From Ruminococcus sp. FMBCY1 (GTDB lineage Bacteria; Bacillota; Clostridia; Oscillospirales; Acutalibacteraceae): 64,000 nucleotides of DNA. The position numbers were made by a program, and so were the translations under genes. Under the pieces are notes generated by a model that had not been told where the DNA came from, did no database searches, and saw only the letters and a program-made list of their open reading frames with translations. This document shows positions 38,925-47,782 of this stretch, in pieces. The stretch covers positions 1,364,001 to 1,428,000 of the forward strand of contig NZ_CP074197.1 of NCBI RefSeq assembly GCF_023921805.1, given 5' to 3'. Each line of letters begins with the position of its first letter. Position 1 is the stretch's first letter.

Positions 38925-40175
38925 TTAATTATCAAGACCGTTAAATGACGGGTAAGCAGCTTCACCGTGCTGTGTAATATCAAGTCCGAGCATTTCATCA
39001 CGCTTGCTTACTCTGATTTTACCTGTAATAATTCTTGTTAAGCCGTAACAGATAAGTGTACCTGCAACTGCAATTACAAGTGTAATTACAATACCTAAAG
39101 CCTGTGCGCCGAACTGAGCAAACTCACCGTAGATAAGTCCGTTGCCTGCGTCTGCGTTAATAGCTGTGCTTGAGAACACACCTGTAAGAAGTCCGCCCCA
39201 GATACCGCCTGTACCGTGACAGCTGAATGCGTCGAGTGCGTCGTCAAAGCCGAATTTCTTTTTACCGAATGAAATCATAAGGTAGCAAACAGGGCTTGTT
39301 GTAAGACCTATAATTACTGCCGCCCAAATCGGAACAAAACCTGCGCCCGGAGTAATGCCTACAAGACCTGCAACCATACCTGTGCTTGCACCGATAAGTG
39401 TAGGCTTTTTATTTTTAATTACATCGCAAAGCATCCAAGAAAGGATTGCGGCTGCCGCAGAAACGGCTGTTGTCATAAATGCGTGTGCAGAAAGTCCGTT
39501 TGCCTCAAGTGCAGAACCTGCATTAAAGCCGAACCAACCGAACATAAGAAGTGAAGCACCTAAAACTACTGTAGGAATATTGTGGATTCTGTAGTTAGCG
39601 TGTTCGTAATCGTGGCGTTTGCCGAGGATAATGCAAAGGACAAGAGCTGATACACCCGAACTGATGTGAACAACATCACCGCCGGCAAAATCAAGAGCAC
39701 CGATACCGTCAAGACCGAGAAGTCCGCCGTCTGCCCATACCATATGAGCAAGAGGATAATAAACAATTAAAGACCAAAGAATGATAAATACGAAAAGTGA
39801 TTTAAACTTCATTCTGCCCGCAACAGCACCTGTAATAAGAGCAGGAGTAATAATTGCAAACATCATCTGAAATCCGCAGAATACCATATTAGGAATAGCC
39901 GCACCGTCTATGTAACCATCGGTAAGAGATACGCCCTCAAGTCCTATCCAACTAAGGTCGCCTATAATGCCGTTTGAGCTTGGTGCGAACGAAAGTGAGT
40001 AACCGAAAAGCACCCACATTACAATGCCTGTACCGATGATGAAAATTGAAGTCATCATTGTGTTTACTACATTCTTTTTGCGAACAAGTCCGCCGTAAAA
40101 CATTGCAAGGCCGGGAGTCATAAGGAACACCAAAGCCGAGCAGATAAGCATAAAAGCTATATTTCCTGCATCCAT
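38925..40175 (-). CDS. amtB: Ammonium transporter
   Basis: 416 aa, eleven predicted membrane helices. Characteristic Amt segments are MTPGLAMFYGGLVRKKN, the pore region around FAGGDVVHISSGVSALV with the first pore histidine, and DDALDAFSCHGTGGIWG with the second. It carries ammonium into the cell and works with GlnK encoded downstream. It has a ~175-nt structured leader. Confidence 0.97.
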   Translation of the reverse strand: MDAGNIAFMLICSALVFLMTPGLAMFYGGLVRKKNVVNTMMTSIFIIGTGIVMWVLFGYSLSFAPSSNGIIGDLSWIGLEGVSLTDGYIDGAAIPNMVFCGFQMMFAIITPALITGAVAGRMKFKSLFVFIILWSLIVYYPLAHMVWADGGLLGLDGIGALDFAGGDVVHISSGVSALVLCIILGKRHDYEHANYRIHNIPTVVLGASLLMFGWFGFNAGSALEANGLSAHAFMTTAVSAAAAILSWMLCDVIKNKKPTLIGASTGMVAGLVGITPGAGFVPIWAAVIIGLTTSPVCYLMISFGKKKFGFDDALDAFSCHGTGGIWGGLLTGVFSSTAINADAGNGLIYGEFAQFGAQALGIVITLVIAVAGTLICYGLTRIITGKIRVSKRDEMLGLDITQHGEAAYPSFNGLDN

Positions 40176-40212
40176 TTTAAAACCTCCACATAAACCGACT
40201 GAATAAAAACAA

Positions 40213-40283
40213 GGTTCACCGTATCTTTGAAATTTGCAGGAAAATAAATTTAAATTGCAAATTCTTCAAAGATAAAGTGAACC
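40213..40283 (-). promoter_or_regulatory. Long leader hairpin of amtB-glnK
   Basis: GGTTCAC..TATCTTTGAA pairs with TTCAAAGATA..GTGAACC (inner pair ATTTGC/GCAAAT), about 40 nt before the amtB start. On the minus strand the hairpin is followed by TTGTTTTTA, so it could act as an attenuator. A second small dyad AGTTTTCCGGAAACT lies upstream (40328-40342). A nitrogen-responsive antitermination system is possible but no known riboswitch was recognised. Confidence 0.6.
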
Positions 40284-40358
40284 TCTTTGTTCTTGATTAT
40301 TCATTTTCAAATTAAATTAAAATAAGAAGTTTTCCGGAAACTTTACTTTACAACTTGA

Positions 40359-40387
40359 ATTATAGCGTTATTTTTACCCTTTGTCAA
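40359..40387 (-). promoter_or_regulatory. Promoter of amtB-glnK
   Basis: TTGACA (40382-40387), 17 nt, TATAAT (40359-40364) on the minus strand. The rest of the gap up to 40616 shows nothing else. Confidence 0.85.
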
Positions 40388-40616
40388 TAGATTTTTGCAA
40401 AAAAATCAGCTGAAATTTAAATTTTTCTTATCATAGCCAAATTCAAGCACAAAGTATATGGATATTCAATTTTGCAAGAAATTTTATAAAACTTTCATAA
40501 TGCCCATAAAAATCAGGATAACGCTTATACAAAAATTGATAAATTCATAGAGTCTAACTTTTTGTGGTCGGCTCATTTTCAAGCCCACTCGGAACATTGC
40601 ATTTTTATAGACTGCT

Positions 40617-41027
40617 TTATATTAAAATTCCGTTGCAATGGTCTATTTCGTGCTGAATTATCTGTGCCGTAAAATTTGTGAAAGTGCGTGTAACCGTTTT
40701 GAATTTATCGTTGGCATATTTTACGGTTACAGTTTTATAACGCTTTGTTTTGCGCTCCCCGTCAAGCGACAGACAGCCCTCTTCGGTTTCGTATTCACCG
40801 TAAGCCTTAACGATTTCAGGATTAAACATAAGAATATACTTTCCGTTATCGCTTATTGCAATAATTCTTTTTGAAACGCCAATCATATTTGCGGCCATAC
40901 CTACACAGCCCTCAAAATTTGCTTTTAAAGTATCAAGCAAATCAACGGCTATAGGCATATCCGACATATTTGCTTCAACCGATTTTCTCTGTAAAAACAT
41001 CGGATCTCTTACTACTTCTCTTACCAT
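40617..41027 (-). CDS. def: Peptide deformylase
   Basis: 136 aa. The three motifs are present: GCVGMAANMIGV (usually GxGLAAxQxG, here with N for the conserved Q), EGCLSLDG with the metal cysteine, and QHEIDHCNG with HExxH. It removes the formyl group from new proteins. It is shorter than most Def proteins, and the N-for-Q change suggests it could be a second, divergent deformylase. Confidence 0.9.
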   Translation of the reverse strand: MVREVVRDPMFLQRKSVEANMSDMPIAVDLLDTLKANFEGCVGMAANMIGVSKRIIAISDNGKYILMFNPEIVKAYGEYETEEGCLSLDGERKTKRYKTVTVKYANDKFKTVTRTFTNFTAQIIQHEIDHCNGILI

Positions 41028-41122
41028 ATTTATCCCTCGCTTAGTTTTTTCTGATTATAGCATATCGGGGATAATTTAACAACATAAAAAGAGTCAAATA
41101 TAAAAACATCTCAATACACAAT

Positions 41123-41153
41123 AAAGACGCACTCCGAAATTGAGTGCATCTTT
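41123..41153 (-). terminator. Hairpin after degV gene
   Basis: AAAGACGCACTC / GAGTGCATCTTT with one mismatch; on the minus strand it follows the DegV gene. T-run weak. Confidence 0.55.
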
Positions 41154-41206
41154 AGCAATTGTAAAACACTTATTCAAACTTTTTTATTAAACCGTAATCT
41201 TTAAAA

Positions 41207-42046
41207 TCATAATTTTACAAATGCAATTCCACACGCATTTGTGCCTATGTGACTGCCTATAACCGCACCGACTTTTACAGTTTCAACGCCATGCACATTC
41301 GGCAGCAGCCTTTTTATGTCGCTTGTCAAATCATTTGCAAGGCTTTCGTTGTCGGAGTACATTACATATACAGGGAAATGAGGATTAAGTTCTTCCCTTT
41401 CAAGCCTTTCGGCAAGGCTTTTTATGCCACGCTTAATGTTAAAACTTTTTGCAAGCAACTCAACATTGCCTCCGCTGAGTCTTATTACAGGCTTTATACG
41501 GGCAACAGTCGTAAGCATTGCTTTTGTCTGACTTACTCTGCCGCCGTTATGCAGATATTCAAGGGTATCGAGGCAGGCAAGCAAAGATATTTTTGTTTTT
41601 ATGCGCTCGATTTCTTCATAAATTTCTTTTGAGTTTTTCCCTTGTCTGCGCAGTTTTACCGCATATTCAACAAGCAGTTTTTGACCTGCCGAAGCGGTCA
41701 GTGAATCAATAACATACACATTTTTGCAGCCGATCATATCGCAGGCAATTTGTGCGGTATTTGCCGTTCCGCTGATTTTTGACGACATAAAAATTGCCAC
41801 ACCTCCGTCTTTGCTATGCTCGGCAACCTCAAATTCTTCTACTATATCATGCAGTGACGGTTGCGAAGTTTTGACGGTTTCCGTTGTATTTTTTAGTTTA
41901 TCGAAAAACTCATCTTTTGAAATAGTAACATTATCCTTGTACTCCTCATCGCCGAAATTTACGGAAAGAGGAATACAATCAATCATTAATTTTTTCAGTT
42001 CGTTCGGTTCAAAATCCGATGCAGAATCTGTTATTATCTTTACCAT
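41207..42046 (-). CDS. DegV family fatty-acid-binding protein
   Basis: 279 aa from the ATG with AGAGGTGCTTTA. MVKIITDSASDFEP, VKTSQPSLHDI, FMSSKISGTANTAQIA and the C-terminal VGAVIGSHIGTNACGIAFV are all DegV signatures. DegV/FakB proteins bind fatty acids and present them to a FakA kinase for phospholipid synthesis. No fakA is next to it here. Confidence 0.93.
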   Translation of the reverse strand: MVKIITDSASDFEPNELKKLMIDCIPLSVNFGDEEYKDNVTISKDEFFDKLKNTTETVKTSQPSLHDIVEEFEVAEHSKDGGVAIFMSSKISGTANTAQIACDMIGCKNVYVIDSLTASAGQKLLVEYAVKLRRQGKNSKEIYEEIERIKTKISLLACLDTLEYLHNGGRVSQTKAMLTTVARIKPVIRLSGGNVELLAKSFNIKRGIKSLAERLEREELNPHFPVYVMYSDNESLANDLTSDIKRLLPNVHGVETVKVGAVIGSHIGTNACGIAFVKL

Positions 42047-42098
42047 TAAAGCACCTCTGAAAAGATTTACATTAACAGTATAACCAATCTGCATTTAA

Positions 42099-42125
42099 AA
42101 AATCGGCACAGAGCGTACCGATTTT
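42099..42125 (-). terminator. Terminator of the kinase-fold gene
   Basis: AAAATCGG / CCGATTTT stem followed by T on the minus strand, directly after the gene at 42130. Confidence 0.7.
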
Positions 42126-42129
42126 AAAA

Positions 42130-42675
42130 TTAATGTGTATTTACATATTCAATAAATTCAGGAGTTTTTGACCAATACTTTATACCCCAATTTTCAAAAT
42201 TCCACTCTTCCATATAATCATTACATTCGTAGTCTATGTAATAAAGGGTTTCGTTTTGCACTACAAAGTTTGTCGGGAAATAATCTATATTCGTGTTATT
42301 TGCGTAAAGCAGTTTGCACATTGCTTTTACCTGCTCCGCATATTCTGACTTTACTCTGTCTGCCTTTACCATATCAAATATTGTGTCGCCCTCTATGTAC
42401 TCCTTTAATATCCGTTCGTTTTCAATATCTATGTCGAGCATTTTCGGCATAGTTATTCCGATTTTTTTAAGGCGGTTATAATCATTTAATTCGGATTGAA
42501 TTTTGTCGCCAAACTGATAATAGCTGCACGGCTCGTGATGAATCTGCTTTAAAACATACTGATTTGTACCGTCGGATGCAAGGTAAGAATAACCGCCCTT
42601 GCCTTTGCCAAGCAATTTTATTACGGAGTAATTTTTACCGTTTACCGAAAGTTCTGTAGGAATTGCATTTGACAT
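42130..42675 (-). CDS. Small protein-kinase-fold protein (YrzF-like)
   Basis: 181 aa. A glycine-rich loop LLGKGKGGYSYLA, VLKQIHHE with the ATP-binding lysine, NIDYFPTNFVV in the place of the catalytic loop and YYIDYECND in the place of DFG make this a short kinase-like fold without the full C-lobe. Similar short proteins occur in Bacillus (YrzF). Substrate unknown. Confidence 0.75.
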   Translation of the reverse strand: MSNAIPTELSVNGKNYSVIKLLGKGKGGYSYLASDGTNQYVLKQIHHEPCSYYQFGDKIQSELNDYNRLKKIGITMPKMLDIDIENERILKEYIEGDTIFDMVKADRVKSEYAEQVKAMCKLLYANNTNIDYFPTNFVVQNETLYYIDYECNDYMEEWNFENWGIKYWSKTPEFIEYVNTH

Positions 42676-42820
42676 ATAATCGCCTCATATACTTCATAAG
42701 TTACAGAATAAATATATCATATTGTAGATATTTAAATCAATAGCTTAAACCGAATTTTATAATTATTTGGCAAAGTATTCTGTCAAAACATAATTTATTA
42801 CAGTTTTTAATAAAAACTCA

Positions 42821-42856
42821 AAAATCACCGTAAAGCAAAAACTTTACGGTGATTTT
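42821..42856. terminator. Bidirectional terminator
   Basis: Perfect 15-bp stem AAAATCACCGTAAAG / CTTTACGGTGATTTT with T-runs on both strands. It ends the acyl-CoA synthetase gene on the minus strand. Confidence 0.85.
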
Positions 42857-42898
42857 TTTGCGCACAGAAACGCATATATTATGTTAATTTCAAAACTT

Positions 42899-44539
42899 TC
42901 AGGCTCTTGCCTTAAGGGCAACACGCTTAATTTTTCCGCTTACAGTCTTTGGCATTTCATCGGTAAATTCAATGTACTGAATCCACTTATATGATGCAAG
43001 ACGCTTGTTTGAAAATCCTTTAATTTCATTTACAAGATTTTTGTCCGCTTCGCAGCCGTCAACGGTTTTAATAATTGCCTTGATTGCCTGTCCACGGCTA
43101 TCATCGGGAACACCGATTACTGCGCACTCAAGCACGGCGGGGTGTTTCATAAGCACATTTTCAATTTCAAACGGGCCTACTCTGTATCCTCTTGTTTTTA
43201 TAAGGTCATCGGCTCTGCCGACATACCAAAAATAGCCGTCCTCGTCCATATATGCGGTATCGTTTGTGTGGTACATTCCGTTTCTCCACGCATATTGGTA
43301 CATCTGCTCGTCACCTATGTAGCCTGTAAATATACCGTACTGCTTTCTGTCTTTTGGCGGAACAACTACTATTTCGCCTGTTTCGCCCTGCTTTACTTCA
43401 TCGCCGTTGCTGTCAACAAGTTTTATATTATACATAGGGCTTGGTTTTCCGATTGAACCCGTTTTGCCGTGAGTACCGTTGAGATTTGCAATGAGCAATG
43501 TGGTTTCACTCTGACCGTAACCCTCCATCGGATGAAGTCCTGTTTGTTGATATACAGCCTCGGCAACAATCGGATTGAGCGCCTCACCTGCAGTTGTCAA
43601 GTATTCGAGTGAACTCAAATCATACTTCTGCATACCTTTTTTCACAAAATATCTGTAAGCGGTCGGAGGTGCGCAGAATGATGTAACCTTAAATTTTTCA
43701 ATTACTTTCAAAATTTTTGACGGAGAAAATTTATCGAAATCAAAAGCCATAACCGCACAACCGCAAAGCCACTGACCGTAGATTTTTCCGTATGACGCCT
43801 TTGCCCAGCCTGTTTCGGCAATTGAAAAATGCAGTCCGCCCTCTTTTACATTCTGCCAATATTTTGCGGAAATTATATGGCACAAAGAATAAATATGATT
43901 ATGCACAACCGCCTTCGGATAGCCTGTTGTGCCCGATGTAAAGTAGATAAGCATTGGCTCGTCAGCTTTGGTTTCTACCCGTTCAAGCTCGTCGCTTGCA
44001 GCTTCAATTTCTTTTGTAATATTTACCGTACCGTCAAAATCTTCTCTCGCAACAAATACGGTTTTTAATGAATTTTCTCGGTTTGCCGCTGTTAGCAGAT
44101 GTTCAATCGTTTCGCTGTCAGGAGTACATACAGCCATTTTAATATTTGCAACATTTACTCTGTAGCTTATATCCTCGGCAGTAAGCATATTTGTAGCGGG
44201 AATTGCAACAACTCCGAGTTTGTGCAGAGCCGTAACAATGTACCAATATTCATAGTTGCGCTTGAGCATCAGCAAAACTCTGTCGCCCTTTTTTATACCG
44301 TATTTCAAGAAAACATTTGCGGCTTTATTGCTTAATCTGCTTAAGTCGGCAAAAGTAAAAATTCGTTCTTCGCCCTCGGGATTTGTCCACACAAGTGCAA
44401 TGTCATTCGGTGCTTTCTCTGCCATTTTATCAAGCACATCGTATCCGAAATTATAATTATCATCAAATTTTAATTTAAAACTTTTCAGCGTATTATCACT
44501 ATTAAATTCTTCATTGCAAAACTGTTTGTACAACTGCAT
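42899..44539 (-). CDS. AMP-forming acyl-CoA synthetase
   Basis: 546 aa. The phosphate-binding loop MLIYFTSGTTGYPKAVVH, GEALNPIVAEAV, MEGYGQSETTLL, YHTNDTAYMDEDGYFWYVGRADD and the C-terminal PKTVSGKIKR with the catalytic lysine are those of acetyl/medium-chain acyl-CoA synthetases. The substrate chain length cannot be decided. It stands alone, with the terminator at 42821-42856 behind it. Confidence 0.92.
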   Translation of the reverse strand: MQLYKQFCNEEFNSDNTLKSFKLKFDDNYNFGYDVLDKMAEKAPNDIALVWTNPEGEERIFTFADLSRLSNKAANVFLKYGIKKGDRVLLMLKRNYEYWYIVTALHKLGVVAIPATNMLTAEDISYRVNVANIKMAVCTPDSETIEHLLTAANRENSLKTVFVAREDFDGTVNITKEIEAASDELERVETKADEPMLIYFTSGTTGYPKAVVHNHIYSLCHIISAKYWQNVKEGGLHFSIAETGWAKASYGKIYGQWLCGCAVMAFDFDKFSPSKILKVIEKFKVTSFCAPPTAYRYFVKKGMQKYDLSSLEYLTTAGEALNPIVAEAVYQQTGLHPMEGYGQSETTLLIANLNGTHGKTGSIGKPSPMYNIKLVDSNGDEVKQGETGEIVVVPPKDRKQYGIFTGYIGDEQMYQYAWRNGMYHTNDTAYMDEDGYFWYVGRADDLIKTRGYRVGPFEIENVLMKHPAVLECAVIGVPDDSRGQAIKAIIKTVDGCEADKNLVNEIKGFSNKRLASYKWIQYIEFTDEMPKTVSGKIKRVALKARA

Positions 44540-44644
44540 ACTATCTCGCCTTTCAGAATAAAACTAAATTTATTACAAATAAAATAATAGCAAAAATAGA
44601 CTGATTAGTCAATAAATAAAGCTATTCTTATTTTATTAATAAAT

Positions 44645-44677
44645 CAATCGGTTATGCAAAACTTGCATAACCGATTG
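44645..44677. repeat. Perfect 15-bp palindrome between divergent genes
   Basis: CAATCGGTTATGCAA AAC TTGCATAACCGATTG, without a T-run on either side. It lies between the divergent starts of the acyl-CoA synthetase and murF, so an operator is more likely than a terminator. Confidence 0.55.
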
Positions 44678-44709
44678 AATAATTATATAACCGCCGAATA
44701 TTACCGCTA

Positions 44710-44738
44710 TTGCAAAAGCAAGGTATTTTTGGTATATT
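44710..44738 (+). promoter_or_regulatory. Promoter of murF
   Basis: TTGCAA (44710-44715), 17 nt, TATATT (44733-44738). Confidence 0.65.
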
Positions 44739-44781
44739 TAGAGTATATAAAACAAATAAAATTTTACAGGGTGTGATTAAT

Positions 44782-46128
44782 ATGAAAAAATTTACTCTCG
44801 AAGAAATAGCCGCTGCCTGCGGCGGTAAATATGTCGGCGACGAAAGCTTAAAATCAACCGCAATTTCATCGGTTGAGCGTGACAGCAGATGCATTATGGA
44901 AAATTCTCTTTTCCTTGCCATTAAAGGAGAGCGTGTTGACGGACACGATTTTATTGAAAAATGCTATGCTGACGGCGCTGTCTGCGCTGTTTGCGAAAAA
45001 GCGCCGCAGAACCCGACAAAGCCGTATATTCTTGTTGACTCAACACTTGAGGCGGTTAAAAAAATCGGTATGGCCTACCGCAAAAAATTTGATATTCCTG
45101 TAGTAGGCGTATCCGGCAGTGTAGGCAAAACTTCTACAAAAGAGATGCTCTATGCCGTACTTTCTCAAAAATACAAAACTCACAAAACACAAGGCAACCT
45201 AAATAACGAACTCGGCGTACCGCTCACTCTCCTTGCAATGCCCGAAGATACCGAGGCTGCTGTAATAGAAATGGGTATTTCAGACTTTGGCGAAATGAGC
45301 CGACTTGCGCAGATGGTACAGCCGACTGTATGCGTACTTACAATTATCGGCTGTTGTCACCTTGAAAACCTCGGCGACCGCAACGGCGTTTTAAAGGCAA
45401 AAACCGAAATGTTTAAATTTGCAAGCGAAAATGCGGAATTTGTACTCAACGGCGACGATGATAAACTTTCTACAGTAACGGAAGTAAACGGCAAAAAGCC
45501 AATCTTCTTCGGTCTTGACCGCAAAAATGACTATTACGCAGAAAATATTCAAAACAATGCGGACGGCGGAGTGCTTGCCGACCTTTGTTTCGGCGACACA
45601 AAACTTTCCGTAAAAATTCCTGCAATCGGCAGTTATATGGTTTCAAACGCACTTGCAGCCGTGGCAGTAGGCAAACTTTGCGGACTTAATGACGAACAAC
45701 TTGTAAAAGGTGTTGAGGCTTATAAAACCGTAGGCAGCCGTGCAAATGTTATCAATACCGAAGATTACAAAATCATTGACGACTGCTACAACGCAAACCC
45801 GACCTCCGTTATGGCAAGTATTGACACACTTGTAAATTTCAGCGGCAGAACCGTTGCAATTCTCGGCGATATGAAAGAACTCGGCACAAACGAACTTGAA
45901 ATGCACCGCAAAACAGGCGAACACGCAAAAGAAAAAGGCGTTGACCTTGTAATTGCAGTCGGCCCGCTTGCCAAAGCACTTGTCGAGGGCAGCGGCGGAA
46001 AGTGGTATGCAGACATAGACTCTCTCCTACCCGACCTAAAAAGCCTGCTCAAAAAAGGTGATACAGTTTTGGTAAAAGCCTCACACTCAATGCAATTTGA
46101 AAGAATCGTTGCATTTTTGAAAGGTTGA
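44782..46128 (+). CDS. murF: UDP-MurNAc-tripeptide D-alanyl-D-alanine ligase
   Basis: 448 aa from the ATG with AGGGTGTG; the longer in-frame extension covers the promoter. Mur ligase features: VVGVSGSVGKTSTKEM (P-loop), KTQGNLNNELGVPLTLL, AVIEMGISDFGEMS, and IDDCYNANPTSVMAS. It adds D-Ala-D-Ala to complete the peptidoglycan precursor in the cytoplasm. Confidence 0.95.
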   Translation: MKKFTLEEIAAACGGKYVGDESLKSTAISSVERDSRCIMENSLFLAIKGERVDGHDFIEKCYADGAVCAVCEKAPQNPTKPYILVDSTLEAVKKIGMAYRKKFDIPVVGVSGSVGKTSTKEMLYAVLSQKYKTHKTQGNLNNELGVPLTLLAMPEDTEAAVIEMGISDFGEMSRLAQMVQPTVCVLTIIGCCHLENLGDRNGVLKAKTEMFKFASENAEFVLNGDDDKLSTVTEVNGKKPIFFGLDRKNDYYAENIQNNADGGVLADLCFGDTKLSVKIPAIGSYMVSNALAAVAVGKLCGLNDEQLVKGVEAYKTVGSRANVINTEDYKIIDDCYNANPTSVMASIDTLVNFSGRTVAILGDMKELGTNELEMHRKTGEHAKEKGVDLVIAVGPLAKALVEGSGGKWYADIDSLLPDLKSLLKKGDTVLVKASHSMQFERIVAFLKG

Positions 46129-46162
46129 AAATAGGCAATCATTTTGTATATAAATAAATTTA

Positions 46163-46187
46163 GGTCAAACCTTTAAAAATGTTGACC
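46163..46187 (+). repeat. Dispersed hairpin repeat, copy B
   Basis: GGTCAAACC...GTTGACC, preceded by AAATTTA and followed by ACTTTTATAATTGTTAAA, as around copy A. It is in the gap behind murF. Confidence 0.6.
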
Positions 46188-46278
46188 TTACACCTTACTT
46201 TTATAATTGTTAAAAAGCGCTTAGCTAATTCTCAATTTACCCCAACTTTCGATAAAATCTAAAATTCACTGACAAAAA

Positions 46279-46311
46279 ACGGTCATTCGCAAACTTTATG
46301 CGAATGACCGT
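46279..46311 (-). terminator. Terminator of the CHAP-dockerin gene
   Basis: 13-bp stem ACGGTCATTCGCA / TGCGAATGACCGT; on the minus strand followed by TTTTTT. Confidence 0.85.
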
Positions 46312-46319
46312 AATTTTGT

Positions 46320-47315
46320 TTATGCTTTATTTAATGAAATGATACGCTGTAATTCTGTTACATCGCTTATATCAATTTTGCCGTTTCCGTCAACATCTGC
46401 GAGCTTTAACTGTGTATCGGTGAAATCAGCGTTTTTAGATACATACATCTGAAGTTCTGTAATATCAAGAATATCTATAGCACCGTTCATATTAATATCA
46501 CCGTGCTCGTAGTTGTTTCCGTTATCAAGCGGCTTGTCCCTAAGATATTTACAATAATCAAGAGCTACCCAACCCTTTACATTTTTATAAGTTGTATAAC
46601 CCCATGTGTAACCGCCGGACTGTTTTACATCTGTAACATAAAGTTCTGTACCGTTGTTAATCTGATAAACAGTTTTTGATGAAGTTGTTGCGCTCTCTCT
46701 CATATTAAGATAATCGCTTACTTCAACCTCATAAACACCGTTTTTGTAGTCTGTAACAACATTATCGCTGTCACTGCCCTTGTTAAAGTCGCCAAGGTAA
46801 ATAAAGCCTTGGAAATTCCAACCTGATTCACCCATTGCAGGGTCATTAACATCTGCATATGTAAGATAGAAGTTTTTCCAACCCCACGCAGAGTTTGAAA
46901 ATGTAACAGTACCGTTCTCTACCTTTTCAACAACGGCAACATGACCGCCTGTTTCGCCGTTTCTGTAATATTCCCAACAAGCAACAGCGCCGACTTTCGG
47001 AGTCTGACCTCTGCTGTAGCCGTCGTTGTAGTCATACCACTCGTAAGCGTCATAGTGACAAAGTCCGGGATCTCTGCCAAGAATTTCGTATGCTCTGCCG
47101 TAAGCATAAGCTGTGCAGTTTGGCATACCATAGCCGTATTGGTAATAAATATTTTTATTGCTGTAATAATAATCATTGCTGTATGACGGTGCATCAAGTC
47201 TTGGTGTAAAAGACGATGACGCATTAGCAATCATTGAATACGAAAATACTGTGGTAAAAAGTAATGCACAAACTAAAAACATTGCCGGAATTCTTTTGAG
47301 TTTTTTAAAAAACAA
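46320..47315 (-). CDS. Secreted CHAP-domain protein with SH3-like and dockerin domains
   Basis: 331 aa from a TTG start with AAGGAAG. A signal peptide (about 1-33) is followed by a CHAP amidase/endopeptidase domain (about 40-175; catalytic Cys in MPNCTAYAYG and His in GGHVAVVEK), then an SH3_3-like domain (190-262, LNMRESATTSS) and a type I dockerin (270-331; two calcium repeats, GDINMNGAIDILDITELQMY and ADVDGNGKIDISDVTELQRI). It is a peptidoglycan hydrolase docked to a cohesin scaffold, an unusual catalytic partner for an amylosome. Confidence 0.9.
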   Translation of the reverse strand: MFFKKLKRIPAMFLVCALLFTTVFSYSMIANASSSFTPRLDAPSYSNDYYYSNKNIYYQYGYGMPNCTAYAYGRAYEILGRDPGLCHYDAYEWYDYNDGYSRGQTPKVGAVACWEYYRNGETGGHVAVVEKVENGTVTFSNSAWGWKNFYLTYADVNDPAMGESGWNFQGFIYLGDFNKGSDSDNVVTDYKNGVYEVEVSDYLNMRESATTSSKTVYQINNGTELYVTDVKQSGGYTWGYTTYKNVKGWVALDYCKYLRDKPLDNGNNYEHGDINMNGAIDILDITELQMYVSKNADFTDTQLKLADVDGNGKIDISDVTELQRIISLNKA

Positions 47316-47456
47316 TTTAAATCTTCCTTTCTGTCAATTATGTTTACATTTCTGTTTATCAAAGAACATTTTACCACAAAGCTCCGCAAAAGGCAATATT
47401 TTTTTAATAATGTTGTAATTATTTGTAATCTTTGTAAAAGTCATTAAAGCAGGCTC

Positions 47457-47485
47457 TTGATATTTTGGCAGTATTGATATATAAT
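47457..47485 (+). promoter_or_regulatory. Promoter of the DUF951-prfA operon
   Basis: TTGATA (47457-47462), 17 nt, TATAAT (47480-47485), giving a leader of about 100 nt. Confidence 0.7.
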
Positions 47486-47592
47486 AAAAACCAATAGTAG
47501 CATAAAACAAAATGCTGACAAATGGTCGAGAAACCGAAAAAAGCGTCTGTTTTACTTATATTTTTAGCTTTTGTGCAATCGGAAGTGTTAAT

Positions 47593-47781
47593 ATGAAGGT
47601 TAATGTCGGTGACAGAGTTGAAATGAAAAAACCGCACCCGTGCGGTTGCAAGGAATTTGAAATATTAAGGATTGGAATGGATTTTAAGATCCGTTGTACA
47701 AACTGCGGCAGAGAAGTTATGGTGCCGAGAAATAAAATCGAAAAGAATATTAAAAAAATTTTAACCGATAAGGAAAAATAA
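47593..47781 (+). CDS. DUF951 family protein
   Basis: 62 aa from the ATG with [49 protein letters not shown] is the conserved DUF951 sequence with two CxC/CxxC cysteine pairs. In other Firmicutes the gene is near rpsF/ychF; here it is 1 nt before prfA. Probably RNA- or zinc-binding; role unknown. Confidence 0.9.
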   Translation: MKVNVGDRVEMKKPHPCGCKEFEILRIGMDFKIRCTNCGREVMVPRNKIEKNIKKILTDKEK

Positions 47782-47782
47782 T

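Noticed and set aside
40176-40352. A known glutamine riboswitch in the amtB leader.
   Set aside because: I could not find the conserved core sequence of glutamine aptamers; only hairpins are visible.
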